A stretch of DNA of 25,979 bases. Origin: Pseudomonadota bacterium (lineage in GTDB: Bacteria; Pseudomonadota; Alphaproteobacteria; Rhizobiales; Rhizobiaceae). Below are positions 6,853 to 14,958 of the stretch, one piece after another. Location: NCBI GenBank assembly GCA_023451735.1, contig JAEXYH010000018.1, forward strand, positions 1-25,979, read 5' to 3'. The notes below the pieces were generated by a model. That model was not told the DNA's origin and made no database searches. It worked only from the letters and a program-made list of their open reading frames with translations. Each line of letters opens with the position of its first letter. Positions within the stretch are counted from its first letter, which is position 1. A program made the translations under genes and the position numbers.

Positions 6853-7263
6853 TTAAAGAAGGTCCTGGAGGATCGGGATCAGCGGCTCATCGGCCGGCGG
6901 CATGGGATAATCGCGCAGCGCACCCGGCCTTACCCATTTGATCTGCTGCCCCTCGCGACCGGTCGGCACGCCTTCGAACCGGCGGCAGACATAGAGCGGC
7001 ATCAGCAGATGGAAGGTCTCGTAGGTGTGGCTCGCGAAGGTAAGTGGCGCAAGGCAGGCCACTTTCGTGGTGATCCCCAACTCCTCGTGAAGCTCCCGGA
7101 TCAGGGTCTCCTCAGGCGTTTCGCCAGGTTCGACCTTGCCGCCCGGAAACTCCCACAGACCTGCCAGAGACTTTCCTTCCGGCCGCTGCGCCAGCAGGAT
7201 GCGCCCGTCGGCGTCGATCAGCGCGCAGGCGGAAACAAGAAGCAGTTTTCTCTGTTCGCTCAT
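6853..7263 (-). CDS. mutT: MutT-type Nudix hydrolase (8-oxo-dGTP diphosphatase)
   Basis: A 136-residue Nudix enzyme that by family knowledge hydrolyses oxidised nucleotides such as 8-oxo-dGTP to the monophosphate, preventing A:T to C:G transversions. The Nudix box is complete from G42 to I64 (GKVEPGE...RELHEELGI), preceded by LLAQRPEGKSLAGLWEFPGG, the MutT signature for base binding. The later segment HTYETFHLLMPLYVCRRFEG fits the MutT beta strand. The ATG at 7263 gives MSEQRKLLLVSACALID, and the ATGA overlap with the upstream acetyltransferase stop supports it. A longer open frame to 7389 exists but its extra residues are antisense-like. Third gene of argJ-GNAT-mutT. Confidence 0.93.
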   Translation of the reverse strand: MSEQRKLLLVSACALIDADGRILLAQRPEGKSLAGLWEFPGGKVEPGETPEETLIRELHEELGITTKVACLAPLTFASHTYETFHLLMPLYVCRRFEGVPTGREGQQIKWVRPGALRDYPMPPADEPLIPILQDLL

Positions 7264-8039
7264 GATTTCCGCCAGTAACGATAGGAATAGGCCTTGGTGA
7301 AGCCGAACCGGTGATAGAGTGCGATCGCCGCCTCGTTCGCCGCCTCGACCTGCAGCCAGGCGGTTCTCGCGCCGCTGATCCGCGCCCATCGAAGCGCCGA
7401 AGACAACATGTCGGTCCCGAGCCGGTCGCGGCGATGGGATGGCGCGACGGCCAACGACAAAATACCCGCCAGATCGTTATCCTGCACGCAGAGCACAGTC
7501 GCAACAGCCCCATTTCCGGGGTCCTGCTTCATGAAGAAACCGGATGTCGGCTTGATTGCGCTGAGGATTTCGGCAAGCGCCGGTTTGAGCGCCGGGTCGT
7601 CGCCGGAAACGGAAAGGCAGGCATCGGCAAAACGCCCGATATCATGGCTCGGCAGGTAATCCAGCGTATCGGGAAGCTCTACCCGGGAAAGGTCCGCCGT
7701 CATGACATCCGACGTCTCGAAGACTTCCCAACCGCTACGCTCCAGATGCTCGATCATGGCCGGCGGCGCGAGCGGTGTTTCCCTCAGCACCAGCGTCCTG
7801 CCATAATCGGCGAAACGCTTGGCGGCCTTTGCGAGCCTGAGATCGAGATCCCGATGATCGGACGGATCAAGCGGAACGACGCAGTTGACCCGCTTCGACG
7901 GATGTCCACCGGTCAGCCGCACCTGCCAGCTTCCGTCATAAACGACGGAGGCGGCCGGCCATGCGCGAAACCCGACGGCTTCCAGCCTGCGGACCAGCGG
8001 TAGATCGGGTTGGACGGATGCTGCTGCCATCACCCGCAT
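7260..8039 (-). CDS. GNAT family N-acetyltransferase
   Basis: A 259-residue protein with a C-terminal GNAT domain. Motif A for acetyl-CoA binding is VAPSHRRDRLGTDML (198-212), containing the R-x-x-x-G-T pyrophosphate loop. Motif B follows as NEAAIALYHRFGFTKAYSY (225-243). The first ~150 residues form a second, more divergent acetyltransferase-like half. The gene begins by overlapping the argJ stop (ATGA at 8039) and ends by overlapping the mutT ATG, so all three are translationally coupled. Substrate is unknown. In rhizobia this acetyltransferase between argJ and mutT is a recurrent arrangement as far as I recall. A second ATG at 8030 (residue 4) is an alternative start. Confidence 0.9.
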   Translation of the reverse strand: MRVMAAASVQPDLPLVRRLEAVGFRAWPAASVVYDGSWQVRLTGGHPSKRVNCVVPLDPSDHRDLDLRLAKAAKRFADYGRTLVLRETPLAPPAMIEHLERSGWEVFETSDVMTADLSRVELPDTLDYLPSHDIGRFADACLSVSGDDPALKPALAEILSAIKPTSGFFMKQDPGNGAVATVLCVQDNDLAGILSLAVAPSHRRDRLGTDMLSSALRWARISGARTAWLQVEAANEAAIALYHRFGFTKAYSYRYWRKS

Positions 8040-9280
8040 CAGCTCCGGTAATCGCCGTTGATGGCGACATATTCTTTGGTCAGGTCGCAGGTCCAGACGG
8101 TTGCCTTGCCGGAACCAAGGCCGAGTTCGACCTTCACCGGAATGTCCTGTTTCTTCATCACGGCAGATGCCGCATCTTCCGAATAGCCTGGATCACGCTC
8201 ACCGTTAACAGCAACGCGGATGTCACCGAACCAGATTGCCAGCTTGTCACGGTCGGCAGCCTCGCCGGCCTTCCCGACGGCCATAACGATACGGCCCCAG
8301 TTGGCGTCCTCGCCGGCAGCCGCGGTCTTGACCAGCGGCGAGTTGGCGATCGACAGCGCGATCGTCTTGGCGGCAGCGTCGCTTTCCGCACCGGTGACGG
8401 TGATCTCGAGCATCTTGGTGGCGCCCTCGCCGTCGCGGGCAACCTGGATCGCCAGATCCTTCAAAAGCGCGTTCAGAGCCTCGCGAAAGGAGGAAAGCGC
8501 CGGATCATTGGCGTCGGAAACCGCCTTCTGGCCGTCTGCGGCGGCCGCACCGGTGGCAAACAGCATCAGCGTATCGGAGGTCGACGTGTCGCTGTCGACC
8601 GTCATCGAATTGAAGCTCGGCTCGACGCAGGCAGACAGCATCGACTGCAGTGCTGCAGAGGAAATGTCTGCATCGGTAACGACGAAGGAAAGCATGGTTG
8701 CCATGTCGGGCGCGATCATGCCGGCGCCCTTGGCGATGCCGTTGATCGTCACCTTGACGCCGCCGATCTCAGCGGTACGGGTGGCGACCTTGTGATAGGT
8801 ATCGGTGGTCATGATCGCCTTGGCGGCTTCCTGCCAGAAATCGCCGGTGGCGGTCGTGTTCATGTTGCCCAGCACGCCGGCAAACTTGGTGGCGTCGAGC
8901 GGTTCGCCGATCACGCCGGTGGAGGCAAGATAGACCTCGTTCTCGCCGCAGCCGACAGCCTCGGATGCGGACTTCGCCGTCAGCGCCGTCGCAGCCTTGC
9001 CTTTTATGCCGGTAAACGCATTGGCATTGCCGGAATTCACCACCACCGCGCGGGCAATGCCATGCGAAAGGTTCGAGCGGCAGAAATCGACCGGAGCGGA
9101 GGGGCACTTCGACTTGGTGAACACGCCAGCTACCGCCGCAGGCTTGTCGAACACCATCAGGAGCACATCGGTGCGGCCCTTGTACTTGATCCCGGCAGCA
9201 GCAGTCGCCATCCGCACGCCGCGGACCTCAGGCATGTCGGGATAAGATTTCGGTGCGAGCGGGGAAACGGAAGCGGACAT
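8039..9280 (-). CDS. argJ: bifunctional ornithine acetyltransferase / N-acetylglutamate synthase ArgJ
   Basis: A 413-residue enzyme of arginine biosynthesis. It transfers the acetyl group from N-acetylornithine to glutamate, and bifunctional forms also acetylate glutamate from acetyl-CoA. The self-cleavage site is recognisable: KGAGMIAPDMATML (184-197), with Thr195 expected as the nucleophile and new N-terminus of the beta chain. The consensus usually has Ser and Asn where this copy has Ala (KGAG) and Asp (APDM), both conservative. Other landmarks are VNSGNANAFTG (81-91) and the ASTGVIGEPL stretch (119-128). I chose ATG 9280 (MSASVSPLAP); a TTG two codons upstream is less likely. First gene of the three-gene operon. 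Confidence 0.95.
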   Translation of the reverse strand: MSASVSPLAPKSYPDMPEVRGVRMATAAAGIKYKGRTDVLLMVFDKPAAVAGVFTKSKCPSAPVDFCRSNLSHGIARAVVVNSGNANAFTGIKGKAATALTAKSASEAVGCGENEVYLASTGVIGEPLDATKFAGVLGNMNTTATGDFWQEAAKAIMTTDTYHKVATRTAEIGGVKVTINGIAKGAGMIAPDMATMLSFVVTDADISSAALQSMLSACVEPSFNSMTVDSDTSTSDTLMLFATGAAAADGQKAVSDANDPALSSFREALNALLKDLAIQVARDGEGATKMLEITVTGAESDAAAKTIALSIANSPLVKTAAAGEDANWGRIVMAVGKAGEAADRDKLAIWFGDIRVAVNGERDPGYSEDAASAVMKKQDIPVKVELGLGSGKATVWTCDLTKEYVAINGDYRS

Positions 9281-9309
9281 GGTCAATACCTGCGCAGAGA
9301 GGTTTTCAT

Positions 9310-9473
9310 TGCTTGTGCGTGGATCCTGGGGTCAAGCCCGAGGAAGACGAGTATCTGGCGCGCTTCCAGTACCTCAGTCAGCGTTTGCATGCGCAAAAGG
9401 TTGACTGTGGGCATCTGCGGCAGCCCATCTCTGTCGTCATCCTCGGGCTTGACCCGAGGATCCAGCACAAGCA
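9310..9473. repeat. paired inverted repeat element, copy 1 (MITE-like)
   Basis: Two copies of a ~40-bp unit face each other: 9310-9350 (TGCTTGTGCGTGGATCCTGG...) and 9434-9473, whose reverse complement reads TGCTTGTGCTGGATCCTCGG. Each unit is itself palindromic around GGGTCAAGCCCGAGG / CCTCGGGCTTGACCC. Between them is an 83-bp core. Total length is 164 bp. A second element with the same layout lies at 20767-20932 (166 bp), and the flanks of the units match there too. The element has no coding capacity beyond artefactual LDPRVKPEDD-type frames. It sits between the argJ start and the terminator of the foldase gene. Confidence 0.75.
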
Positions 9474-9482
9474 GACAACAGA

Positions 9483-9507
9483 AAACGGGGGCACGAATGC
9501 CCCCGTT
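9483..9507 (-). terminator. rho-independent terminator of the parvulin gene
   Basis: A perfect 9-bp stem AACGGGGGC / GCCCCCGTT (9484-9492 with 9499-9507) with a 6-nt loop. Read on the minus strand it follows the foldase stop at 9520 by about a dozen bases and runs into TTTTCTGTTGT. Confidence 0.8.
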
Positions 9508-9519
9508 GAAATCAGTGGA

Positions 9520-10425
9520 TCAAGGCTTGGCGGCAGGTGCAGCGGCGTCCGGAGCCGGTGCGGCTGCATCGGCAGCGCCATCCTGCATCTTGCCGACTTC
9601 CTCATAACCCTTCTTCAGGGCTTCATCGGTGATTTCGACCTTCTGTTCGGCCTTCGCCTTCTCGATGATGGCGACATACTTGTCGCGCATGACGAGCTGC
9701 TTCACCTGGTCCTGAACCTGTTCCAGGGCCGGCGGCGGGGCATCGCGCTTGTCTTCGAGCTTGATGACGTGGAAGCCGAACTGCGACTTCACCGGGGTCT
9801 TGGTGTAGGTGCCCTTTTCGAGAGCGAAAGCGGCTTCCTCGAATTCGGGAACCATGCGGCCCGGGCCGAACCAGCCGAGATCGCCGCCGTCATCCTTGTT
9901 GGAATCCTGGCTCTTTTCCTTGGCGACTGCAGCGAAATCCTTGCCGCCGTCGAGTTCCGCGATCACGGCCTTGGCCTCATCCTCGGTTTTCACCAGGATA
10001 TGGGCCGCCTTGACCTCTTCCTGCTTCGGAAGACCGGCGATTTCCTTGTCGTAGCGTGCCTTGACCTCGGCATCGGTCGTTGCTTCGACGACATGCTTGC
10101 GGAAGAAAGCGTTATGCAGCTCGCGATCGCCAATATAGGCCATGCGCTTCTTGAAGTCGTCGGTCTTGTCAACACCTTCGGCAAGTGCGCCGCTGGCGAG
10201 AAGCTTGACGTCGATCGCACCCGAAAGGGCTGCGACCTTCTTCTGCTCGTCCGGCAGCTGGGCAAGCTGCGGATCGAGGTTCTGGACCGCAAGATCAAGC
10301 TCCGACTGGGTGATCTCGAGCGTGCCGACCTTGGCAACGACCTTATCTTCCTGCGCGAAGGCAGGAGCCTGGAACGAAATCACAGCAGCGAGTGCCGCGG
10401 TTACGAGAAGTTTGTGGCGCAACAT
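9520..10425 (-). CDS. periplasmic parvulin-type peptidyl-prolyl cis-trans isomerase
   Basis: A 301-residue exported foldase. Residues 1-24 are a Sec signal peptide ending APAFA|QE. Residues 25-130 form an alpha-helical SurA/PrsA-like N-domain (VGTLEITQSELDLAVQ at the start). The parvulin domain spans about 136-225: EEVKAAHILVKTEDEA, KDFAAVAKEKSQD, GGDLGWFGPGRMVPEFEEAAF and SQFGFHVIKLED. The Ala/Pro/Asp-rich tail (after 282) is low complexity. Expected role: catalysis of proline isomerisation and chaperoning of proteins delivered by Sec. It is transcribed divergently from secA with 243 bp between, a functionally fitting neighbour. AAAGG lies before the ATG. Single parvulin domain and length near 300 match the rhizobial family. 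Confidence 0.93.
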   Translation of the reverse strand: MLRHKLLVTAALAAVISFQAPAFAQEDKVVAKVGTLEITQSELDLAVQNLDPQLAQLPDEQKKVAALSGAIDVKLLASGALAEGVDKTDDFKKRMAYIGDRELHNAFFRKHVVEATTDAEVKARYDKEIAGLPKQEEVKAAHILVKTEDEAKAVIAELDGGKDFAAVAKEKSQDSNKDDGGDLGWFGPGRMVPEFEEAAFALEKGTYTKTPVKSQFGFHVIKLEDKRDAPPPALEQVQDQVKQLVMRDKYVAIIEKAKAEQKVEITDEALKKGYEEVGKMQDGAADAAAPAPDAAAPAAKP

Positions 10426-10522
10426 AAGTTACCTTTCGCATGGATGCCGGTCTCTGGGTATGGATCCGGCCTAAATCCTTCACAAACACCGGAATGTGGC
10501 CATAGTGTATCGGCCGCAACCG

Positions 10523-10551
10523 TTGACATAATTCGGACCCCCTCTTATCTG
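10523..10551 (+). promoter_or_regulatory. candidate sigma70-type promoter of secA
   Basis: TTGACA (10523-10528), a 17-nt spacer, then TATCTG (10546-10551). The -35 is perfect and the spacing ideal, while the -10 is partial. Transcription would start near 10558, leaving a leader of about 110 nt before the secA ATG. Confidence 0.5.
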
Positions 10552-10668
10552 TCACGCAACTTGGCGTCCAGAAGAGTTTCCGGGCGTTGCGGGACAATTT
10601 GCCGGCATTGGAACAACCGTCTTCCGACCTGCAATCCCATGGCACTGAGATCAGAAAGGACCATTCGC

Positions 10669-13380
10669 ATGGTCAGCTTCGGCGGCATCGCCCGCAAACT
10701 GTTCGGTTCGGCCAACGAGCGCCGCGTTCGCGGCTACAAGCCGACCCTCGCCAAGATCAATGCCATCGAGGATGCGACCAAGGCACTGACCGATGAGCAG
10801 CTCGCCAACAAGACGGTCGAGTTTCGTCAGATGCTGGCCGACGGCAAGACGCTCGACGACATCATGATCCCGGCCTTTGCCGTGGCGCGTGAAGCCTCCC
10901 TCCGCGTGCTCGGCATGCGTCCCTTCGACGTCCAGCTCACCGGCGGCATGATCCTGCATGACGGCGCCATTGCCGAAATGAAGACCGGTGAAGGTAAAAC
11001 CCTCGTCGGCACCCTGGCGGTCTACCTCAACGCGCTGTCCGGCAAGGGTGTCCACGTCGTTACCGTCAACGATTACCTCGCCCAGCGCGACGCCGCCATC
11101 ATGAGCCGCCTCTACGGTTTCCTCGGCCTTTCGACCGGCGTTATCGTCCACGGCCTTGATGACGACCAGCGCCGTGCGGCCTACGCCTGCGACATCACCT
11201 ACGCGACGAACAACGAACTCGGCTTCGATTATCTGCGCGACAACATGAAATACGAGCGCGGCCAGATGGTTCAGCGCGGCCACAATTACGCGATCGTCGA
11301 CGAAGTGGATTCGATCCTCGTCGACGAAGCCCGCACGCCGCTGATCATTTCCGGCCCGCTGGACGATCGCTCCGATCTCTACACGACGATCGACACCTAC
11401 ATCCCGCTTCTTTCCGAAGAAGATTACGAGATCGACGAAAAGCAGCGTTCGGCCAACTTCTCCGAGGTCGGCACCGAGAAGCTGGAAAACCTGCTGCGCC
11501 AGGCCGGCCTGCTGAAGGGTGAATCGCTCTATGACGTCGAGAACGTCGCGATCGTCCACCACATCAACAACGCGCTGAAGGCCCACAAGCTTTTCACCCG
11601 CGATAAGGACTACATCGTCCGTAACGACGAAATCGTCATCATCGACGAATTCACCGGCCGCATGATGCCGGGCCGCCGGTATTCGGAAGGCCAGCACCAG
11701 GCGCTGGAAGCCAAGGAAAAGGTGCAGATTCAGCCGGAGAACCAGACGCTCTCCTCGATCACCTTCCAGAACTATTTCCGCATGTATTCCAAGCTCGCCG
11801 GCATGACCGGTACGGCCCAGACGGAAGCGGAAGAATTCGGCAACATCTACAAGCTCGAAGTCATCGAGGTTCCAACCAACCTGCCGATCGCCCGTATCGA
11901 CGAGGACGACGAGGTCTACCGGACCTTCGAGGAAAAGTTCAAGGCGATCATCGTTGAGATCAAGGCGGCCCACGACCGCAATCAGCCGGTTCTGGTGGGT
12001 ACGACCTCGATTGAAAAATCCGAACTTCTGGCCACCATGCTGCGTCAGTCCGGCTTCGACAAGTTCAACGTTCTGAACGCCCGTTACCACGAGCAGGAAG
12101 CCTATATCGTTTCCCAGGCCGGCGTGCCGGGCGCCGTTACGATCGCCACCAACATGGCCGGTCGCGGTACCGACATCCAGCTCGGCGGTAATGTCGACAT
12201 GCGTCTCGAGCGTGAGCTCGAAGGCATCGAGGACGAAGCCGAGCGCCACGCCAAGGAAGAGGCGATCCGCGCCGAGATCAAGGAACTGAAAGCCAAGGCG
12301 CTGGAAGCAGGCGGTCTCTACGTGATCGCCACCGAGCGCCACGAAAGCCGCCGTATCGACAACCAGCTGCGCGGCCGTTCCGGCCGTCAGGGCGACCCGG
12401 GCCGTTCAAAATTCTATCTGTCGCTGCAAGACGACCTGATGCGCATCTTCGGCTCCGACCGCATGGACGGCATGCTGCAGAAGCTGGGCCTGAAGGAAGG
12501 CGAGGCAATCGTCCATCCGTGGATCAACAAGGCGCTGGAACGCGCCCAGAAGAAGGTCGAGGCCCGCAACTTCGACATTCGTAAAAACCTGCTGAAATAC
12601 GACGACGTCACCAACGACCAGCGCAAGGTGATCTTCGAGCAGCGCATCGAGATGATGGATTCGGAAGACGTGTCCGAAACCATCGAGGACATGCGCAGCG
12701 AAGTCATCGAGGTCATGGTCGCCAAGCATATTCCCGAACGCGCCTATGCCGAACAGTGGGATGTGCCGGGCCTGCATCAGGATGTCCAGCGTCTTCTCAA
12801 CCTCGATCTTCCCGTTGAAGACTGGGCCAAGGAAGAAGGCATCGGCGAGGACGATATTCGCGAGCGGATCACCGAAGCGGCCGAGGCTGCTGTAAAGGAA
12901 CGCCGCGAGCGGTTCGGCAACGAAGTGATGAACTATGTCGAGCGCTCGATCGTGCTGCAGACGCTCGATCACCTGTGGCGCGAGCATATCGTCAATCTCG
13001 ACCACCTGCGTTCTGTCATCGGTTTCCGCGGTTACGCCCAGCGTGACCCGCTGCAGGAATACAAGGCCGAAGCCTTCGAACTTTTCCAGGCCCTGCTGGC
13101 CAACCTGCGCGAAGCCGTCACCGCCCAGATGATGCGCGTCGAGCTGATGCAGAATCCCGAGCCGCCGCAACCGCCGCAGGTCTTCGAGGAACATCATCTG
13201 GACCCGACGACCGGTGAAAATCAGGTCACCGGCCGCGACGACGAAAACTTCATCGCCGCTCCCGAAGACCGCCGCCCGGAAGACCCGTCCACCTGGGGCA
13301 AGGTCGGCCGCAACGAGACCTGCCCCTGCGGCTCGGGCAAGAAGTACAAGCATTGCCACGGCGCCTTCGAACAGGCCTGA
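10669..13380 (+). CDS. secA: preprotein translocase ATPase SecA
   Basis: A 903-residue motor ATPase that drives unfolded preproteins through SecYEG. The start at 10669 (MVSFGGIARKLFGSANERRV) is set by AAGGA ten bases upstream; the frame is open far further upstream but that part is antisense to the foldase. Walker A is MKTGEGKT (104-111), Walker B/DEAD-like DEVD is 211-214, and TNNELGFDYLRDNM (180-193) is the NBD1 signature. Later segments include MAGRGTDIQLGG (NBD2), RRIDNQLRGRSGRQGDPG (motif V-VI region) and a C-terminal zinc-binding SEC-C motif C885-P-C887...C896-H897, which binds SecB and lipids. Full length for the family. A strong terminator follows. Confidence 0.98.
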   Translation: MVSFGGIARKLFGSANERRVRGYKPTLAKINAIEDATKALTDEQLANKTVEFRQMLADGKTLDDIMIPAFAVAREASLRVLGMRPFDVQLTGGMILHDGAIAEMKTGEGKTLVGTLAVYLNALSGKGVHVVTVNDYLAQRDAAIMSRLYGFLGLSTGVIVHGLDDDQRRAAYACDITYATNNELGFDYLRDNMKYERGQMVQRGHNYAIVDEVDSILVDEARTPLIISGPLDDRSDLYTTIDTYIPLLSEEDYEIDEKQRSANFSEVGTEKLENLLRQAGLLKGESLYDVENVAIVHHINNALKAHKLFTRDKDYIVRNDEIVIIDEFTGRMMPGRRYSEGQHQALEAKEKVQIQPENQTLSSITFQNYFRMYSKLAGMTGTAQTEAEEFGNIYKLEVIEVPTNLPIARIDEDDEVYRTFEEKFKAIIVEIKAAHDRNQPVLVGTTSIEKSELLATMLRQSGFDKFNVLNARYHEQEAYIVSQAGVPGAVTIATNMAGRGTDIQLGGNVDMRLERELEGIEDEAERHAKEEAIRAEIKELKAKALEAGGLYVIATERHESRRIDNQLRGRSGRQGDPGRSKFYLSLQDDLMRIFGSDRMDGMLQKLGLKEGEAIVHPWINKALERAQKKVEARNFDIRKNLLKYDDVTNDQRKVIFEQRIEMMDSEDVSETIEDMRSEVIEVMVAKHIPERAYAEQWDVPGLHQDVQRLLNLDLPVEDWAKEEGIGEDDIRERITEAAEAAVKERRERFGNEVMNYVERSIVLQTLDHLWREHIVNLDHLRSVIGFRGYAQRDPLQEYKAEAFELFQALLANLREAVTAQMMRVELMQNPEPPQPPQVFEEHHLDPTTGENQVTGRDDENFIAAPEDRRPEDPSTWGKVGRNETCPCGSGKKYKHCHGAFEQA

Positions 13381-13400
13381 GGCATCTGGAATAACCGATA

Positions 13401-13430
13401 AAACGCCGCCCGCTGTGCGGCGTTTTTTTT
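13401..13430 (+). terminator. rho-independent terminator of secA
   Basis: Perfect 9-bp stem AAACGCCGC / GCGGCGTTT (13401-13409 with 13417-13425), 7-nt loop, then a run of T to 13430. It lies 20 bp after the secA stop. Confidence 0.95.
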
Positions 13431-13537
13431 GCTTTGCGGGCCTGCGGAATCTACAAGTCTATCGGCACCGCCAACCGTTTCTTAACCGCGACCTGCCATG
13501 TTTTTTGTCAGTATTTGTGTGGCGTAACGAGTAACAC

Positions 13538-14956
13538 GTGCCCTTCATTGCGGTTATCGAAACAGCGGAAAGATTGCTTCCGCCGGGCTTGCGCGCCCGG
13601 ATCGCACCGCTGATCGCAAAAGCCGGCACCACTGAGGACGATCGCAGCGAGACCGCAGGGGCACAGCGGCAGGCGCTGATGGCTTTTGCAATCCGCATCG
13701 CCTCGGCCGCAATCGCCTTCATTTCCCAGATCGTGCTTGCCCGCCTCATGGGTGAATTCGAATACGGCATCTATGCCTTCGTCTGGGTGATCGTCATCCT
13801 GACCGGCAACCTTTCCTGCCTCGGATTTCACACGTCAATCATCCGCTTTCATCATCAGCATATCGCGGCCAGGGAAGCGGCACTGCTGCGCGGACTGAAC
13901 GCCGCCTCCTGCCTGATCGCATTCTTGACGGCAACGCTCGTCGGCGCCCTGGGCTTTGCCTTTCTGGCTGCATTCGGCAACGACATCGCCTCCTACTACC
14001 TCGTTCCGATCGGCATTGCGCTTTTCATCATCCCGATGATCGCGCTCGGCGATATCCTCGATGGCATGGCAAGGGCGCGTGGCTGGACAGTCTCGGCGCT
14101 CGCCCCGACCTTCATTCTCAGACCGATCCTCATCCTTGTGTTCATGGCGGCTGCAGAACTCATCAACGCGCCGCATGATGCGACGACGGCAATGGGTGCA
14201 GCGCTCGCGGCTGCCTATGTCACCACCCTTGCCCATCTCATCCAGCTCGCCGCGCTGATCCGCAAAGACACAGGCGATACGCCCCGCCACTATCAGCTCG
14301 GCACCTGGCTGCGATATTCGCTGCCGCTTTTTCTCGTCGACGGTATCGGCTTCATGCTGACCAATGCCGACGTCGTCGTCGTCGGGCTCTATCTCCCGCC
14401 CGATCAGGTCGGCATCTATTTCGCCGCGGCAAAGACGATCGTGCTCGTGCAGTTCGTCTATTTCTCGGTCAAGGCTGCGGCCGCACCCCGCTTCTCCGCC
14501 ATCATCGCCGCCAAGGACCATGATGCGCTTGCAGGTTTCGCAGTCCAGGCGACGCGCTGGACCTTTTGGCCATCGCTTGTCATCGGCCTTTGCGTGCTTG
14601 CGGCCGGCGAGCTGCTTCTGTCGTTGTTCGGTCCGAGTTTCACCGACGGCTACTGGCTGATGGTGATCCTGTTTGCCGGCATCCTGACCAAGGCCTCGAT
14701 CGGGCCTGCGGAAATTCTTCTCAGCATGGCCGGGCACCAGAAGCTCTGCGTCGGCGTTTATGCCGTCACCCTGATCGCGGCGGTGATCCTCTATTCTGTG
14801 ATGATCCCGCTATTCGGCTTGACTGGGGCAGCGGTTGCAGCTGCAACTGCGATCATTATCGAATCCCTGCTGCTTCATCTGACAGTCCGCCGCAAGCTCG
14901 GCATCACGCTGTCAGCCTTCGCGCGCAAACCCAATGCCGGATCGGGAGCGAATTGA
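13538..14956 (+). CDS. lipopolysaccharide/oligosaccharide flippase-like membrane protein
   Basis: A 472-residue polytopic inner-membrane protein of the MOP (Wzx/MATE-like) superfamily, with about 12-14 hydrophobic segments starting at residue 48. Residues 1-45 are a soluble N-terminal tail (ETAERLLPPGLRARIAPLIA). The family-typical first helices contain QIVLARLMGEFEYGIYAFVW (64-83), the usual polysaccharide-transporter signature. Expected role is to flip lipid-linked sugars across the inner membrane, but the substrate is unknown. The start is GTG 13538, right after an in-frame stop, with only a weak SD; ATG 13679 is an alternative that would lose the tail. The next gene, an acetyltransferase, starts two bases after this stop, so the two are likely coupled. 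Confidence 0.88.
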   Translation: MPFIAVIETAERLLPPGLRARIAPLIAKAGTTEDDRSETAGAQRQALMAFAIRIASAAIAFISQIVLARLMGEFEYGIYAFVWVIVILTGNLSCLGFHTSIIRFHHQHIAAREAALLRGLNAASCLIAFLTATLVGALGFAFLAAFGNDIASYYLVPIGIALFIIPMIALGDILDGMARARGWTVSALAPTFILRPILILVFMAAAELINAPHDATTAMGAALAAAYVTTLAHLIQLAALIRKDTGDTPRHYQLGTWLRYSLPLFLVDGIGFMLTNADVVVVGLYLPPDQVGIYFAAAKTIVLVQFVYFSVKAAAAPRFSAIIAAKDHDALAGFAVQATRWTFWPSLVIGLCVLAAGELLLSLFGPSFTDGYWLMVILFAGILTKASIGPAEILLSMAGHQKLCVGVYAVTLIAAVILYSVMIPLFGLTGAAVAAATAIIIESLLLHLTVRRKLGITLSAFARKPNAGSGAN

Positions 14957-14958
14957 CA

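Noticed and set aside
7961..9607. 548-codon plus-strand frame opposite argJ
   Set aside because: Arg/Gly/His-rich complement of argJ, with no domain.
9253..10668. Open plus-strand frame upstream of and fused to SecA, giving an apparent 1375-residue protein
   Set aside because: It is antisense to the foldase gene. SecA homology starts exactly at 10669 with an SD, and the upstream residues have no family resemblance.
10651..12342. 563-codon minus-strand frame inside secA
   Set aside because: Asp/Val/Gly/Arg-rich antisense translation of a strongly conserved gene, with no start signal or known domain.
12406..13359. 317-codon minus-strand frame inside secA
   Set aside because: Shadow of the SecA C-terminal coding strand.
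13835..14737. 300-codon minus-strand frame opposite the flippase
   Set aside because: Asp/Glu/Arg-rich shadow without hydrophobic segments or homology.
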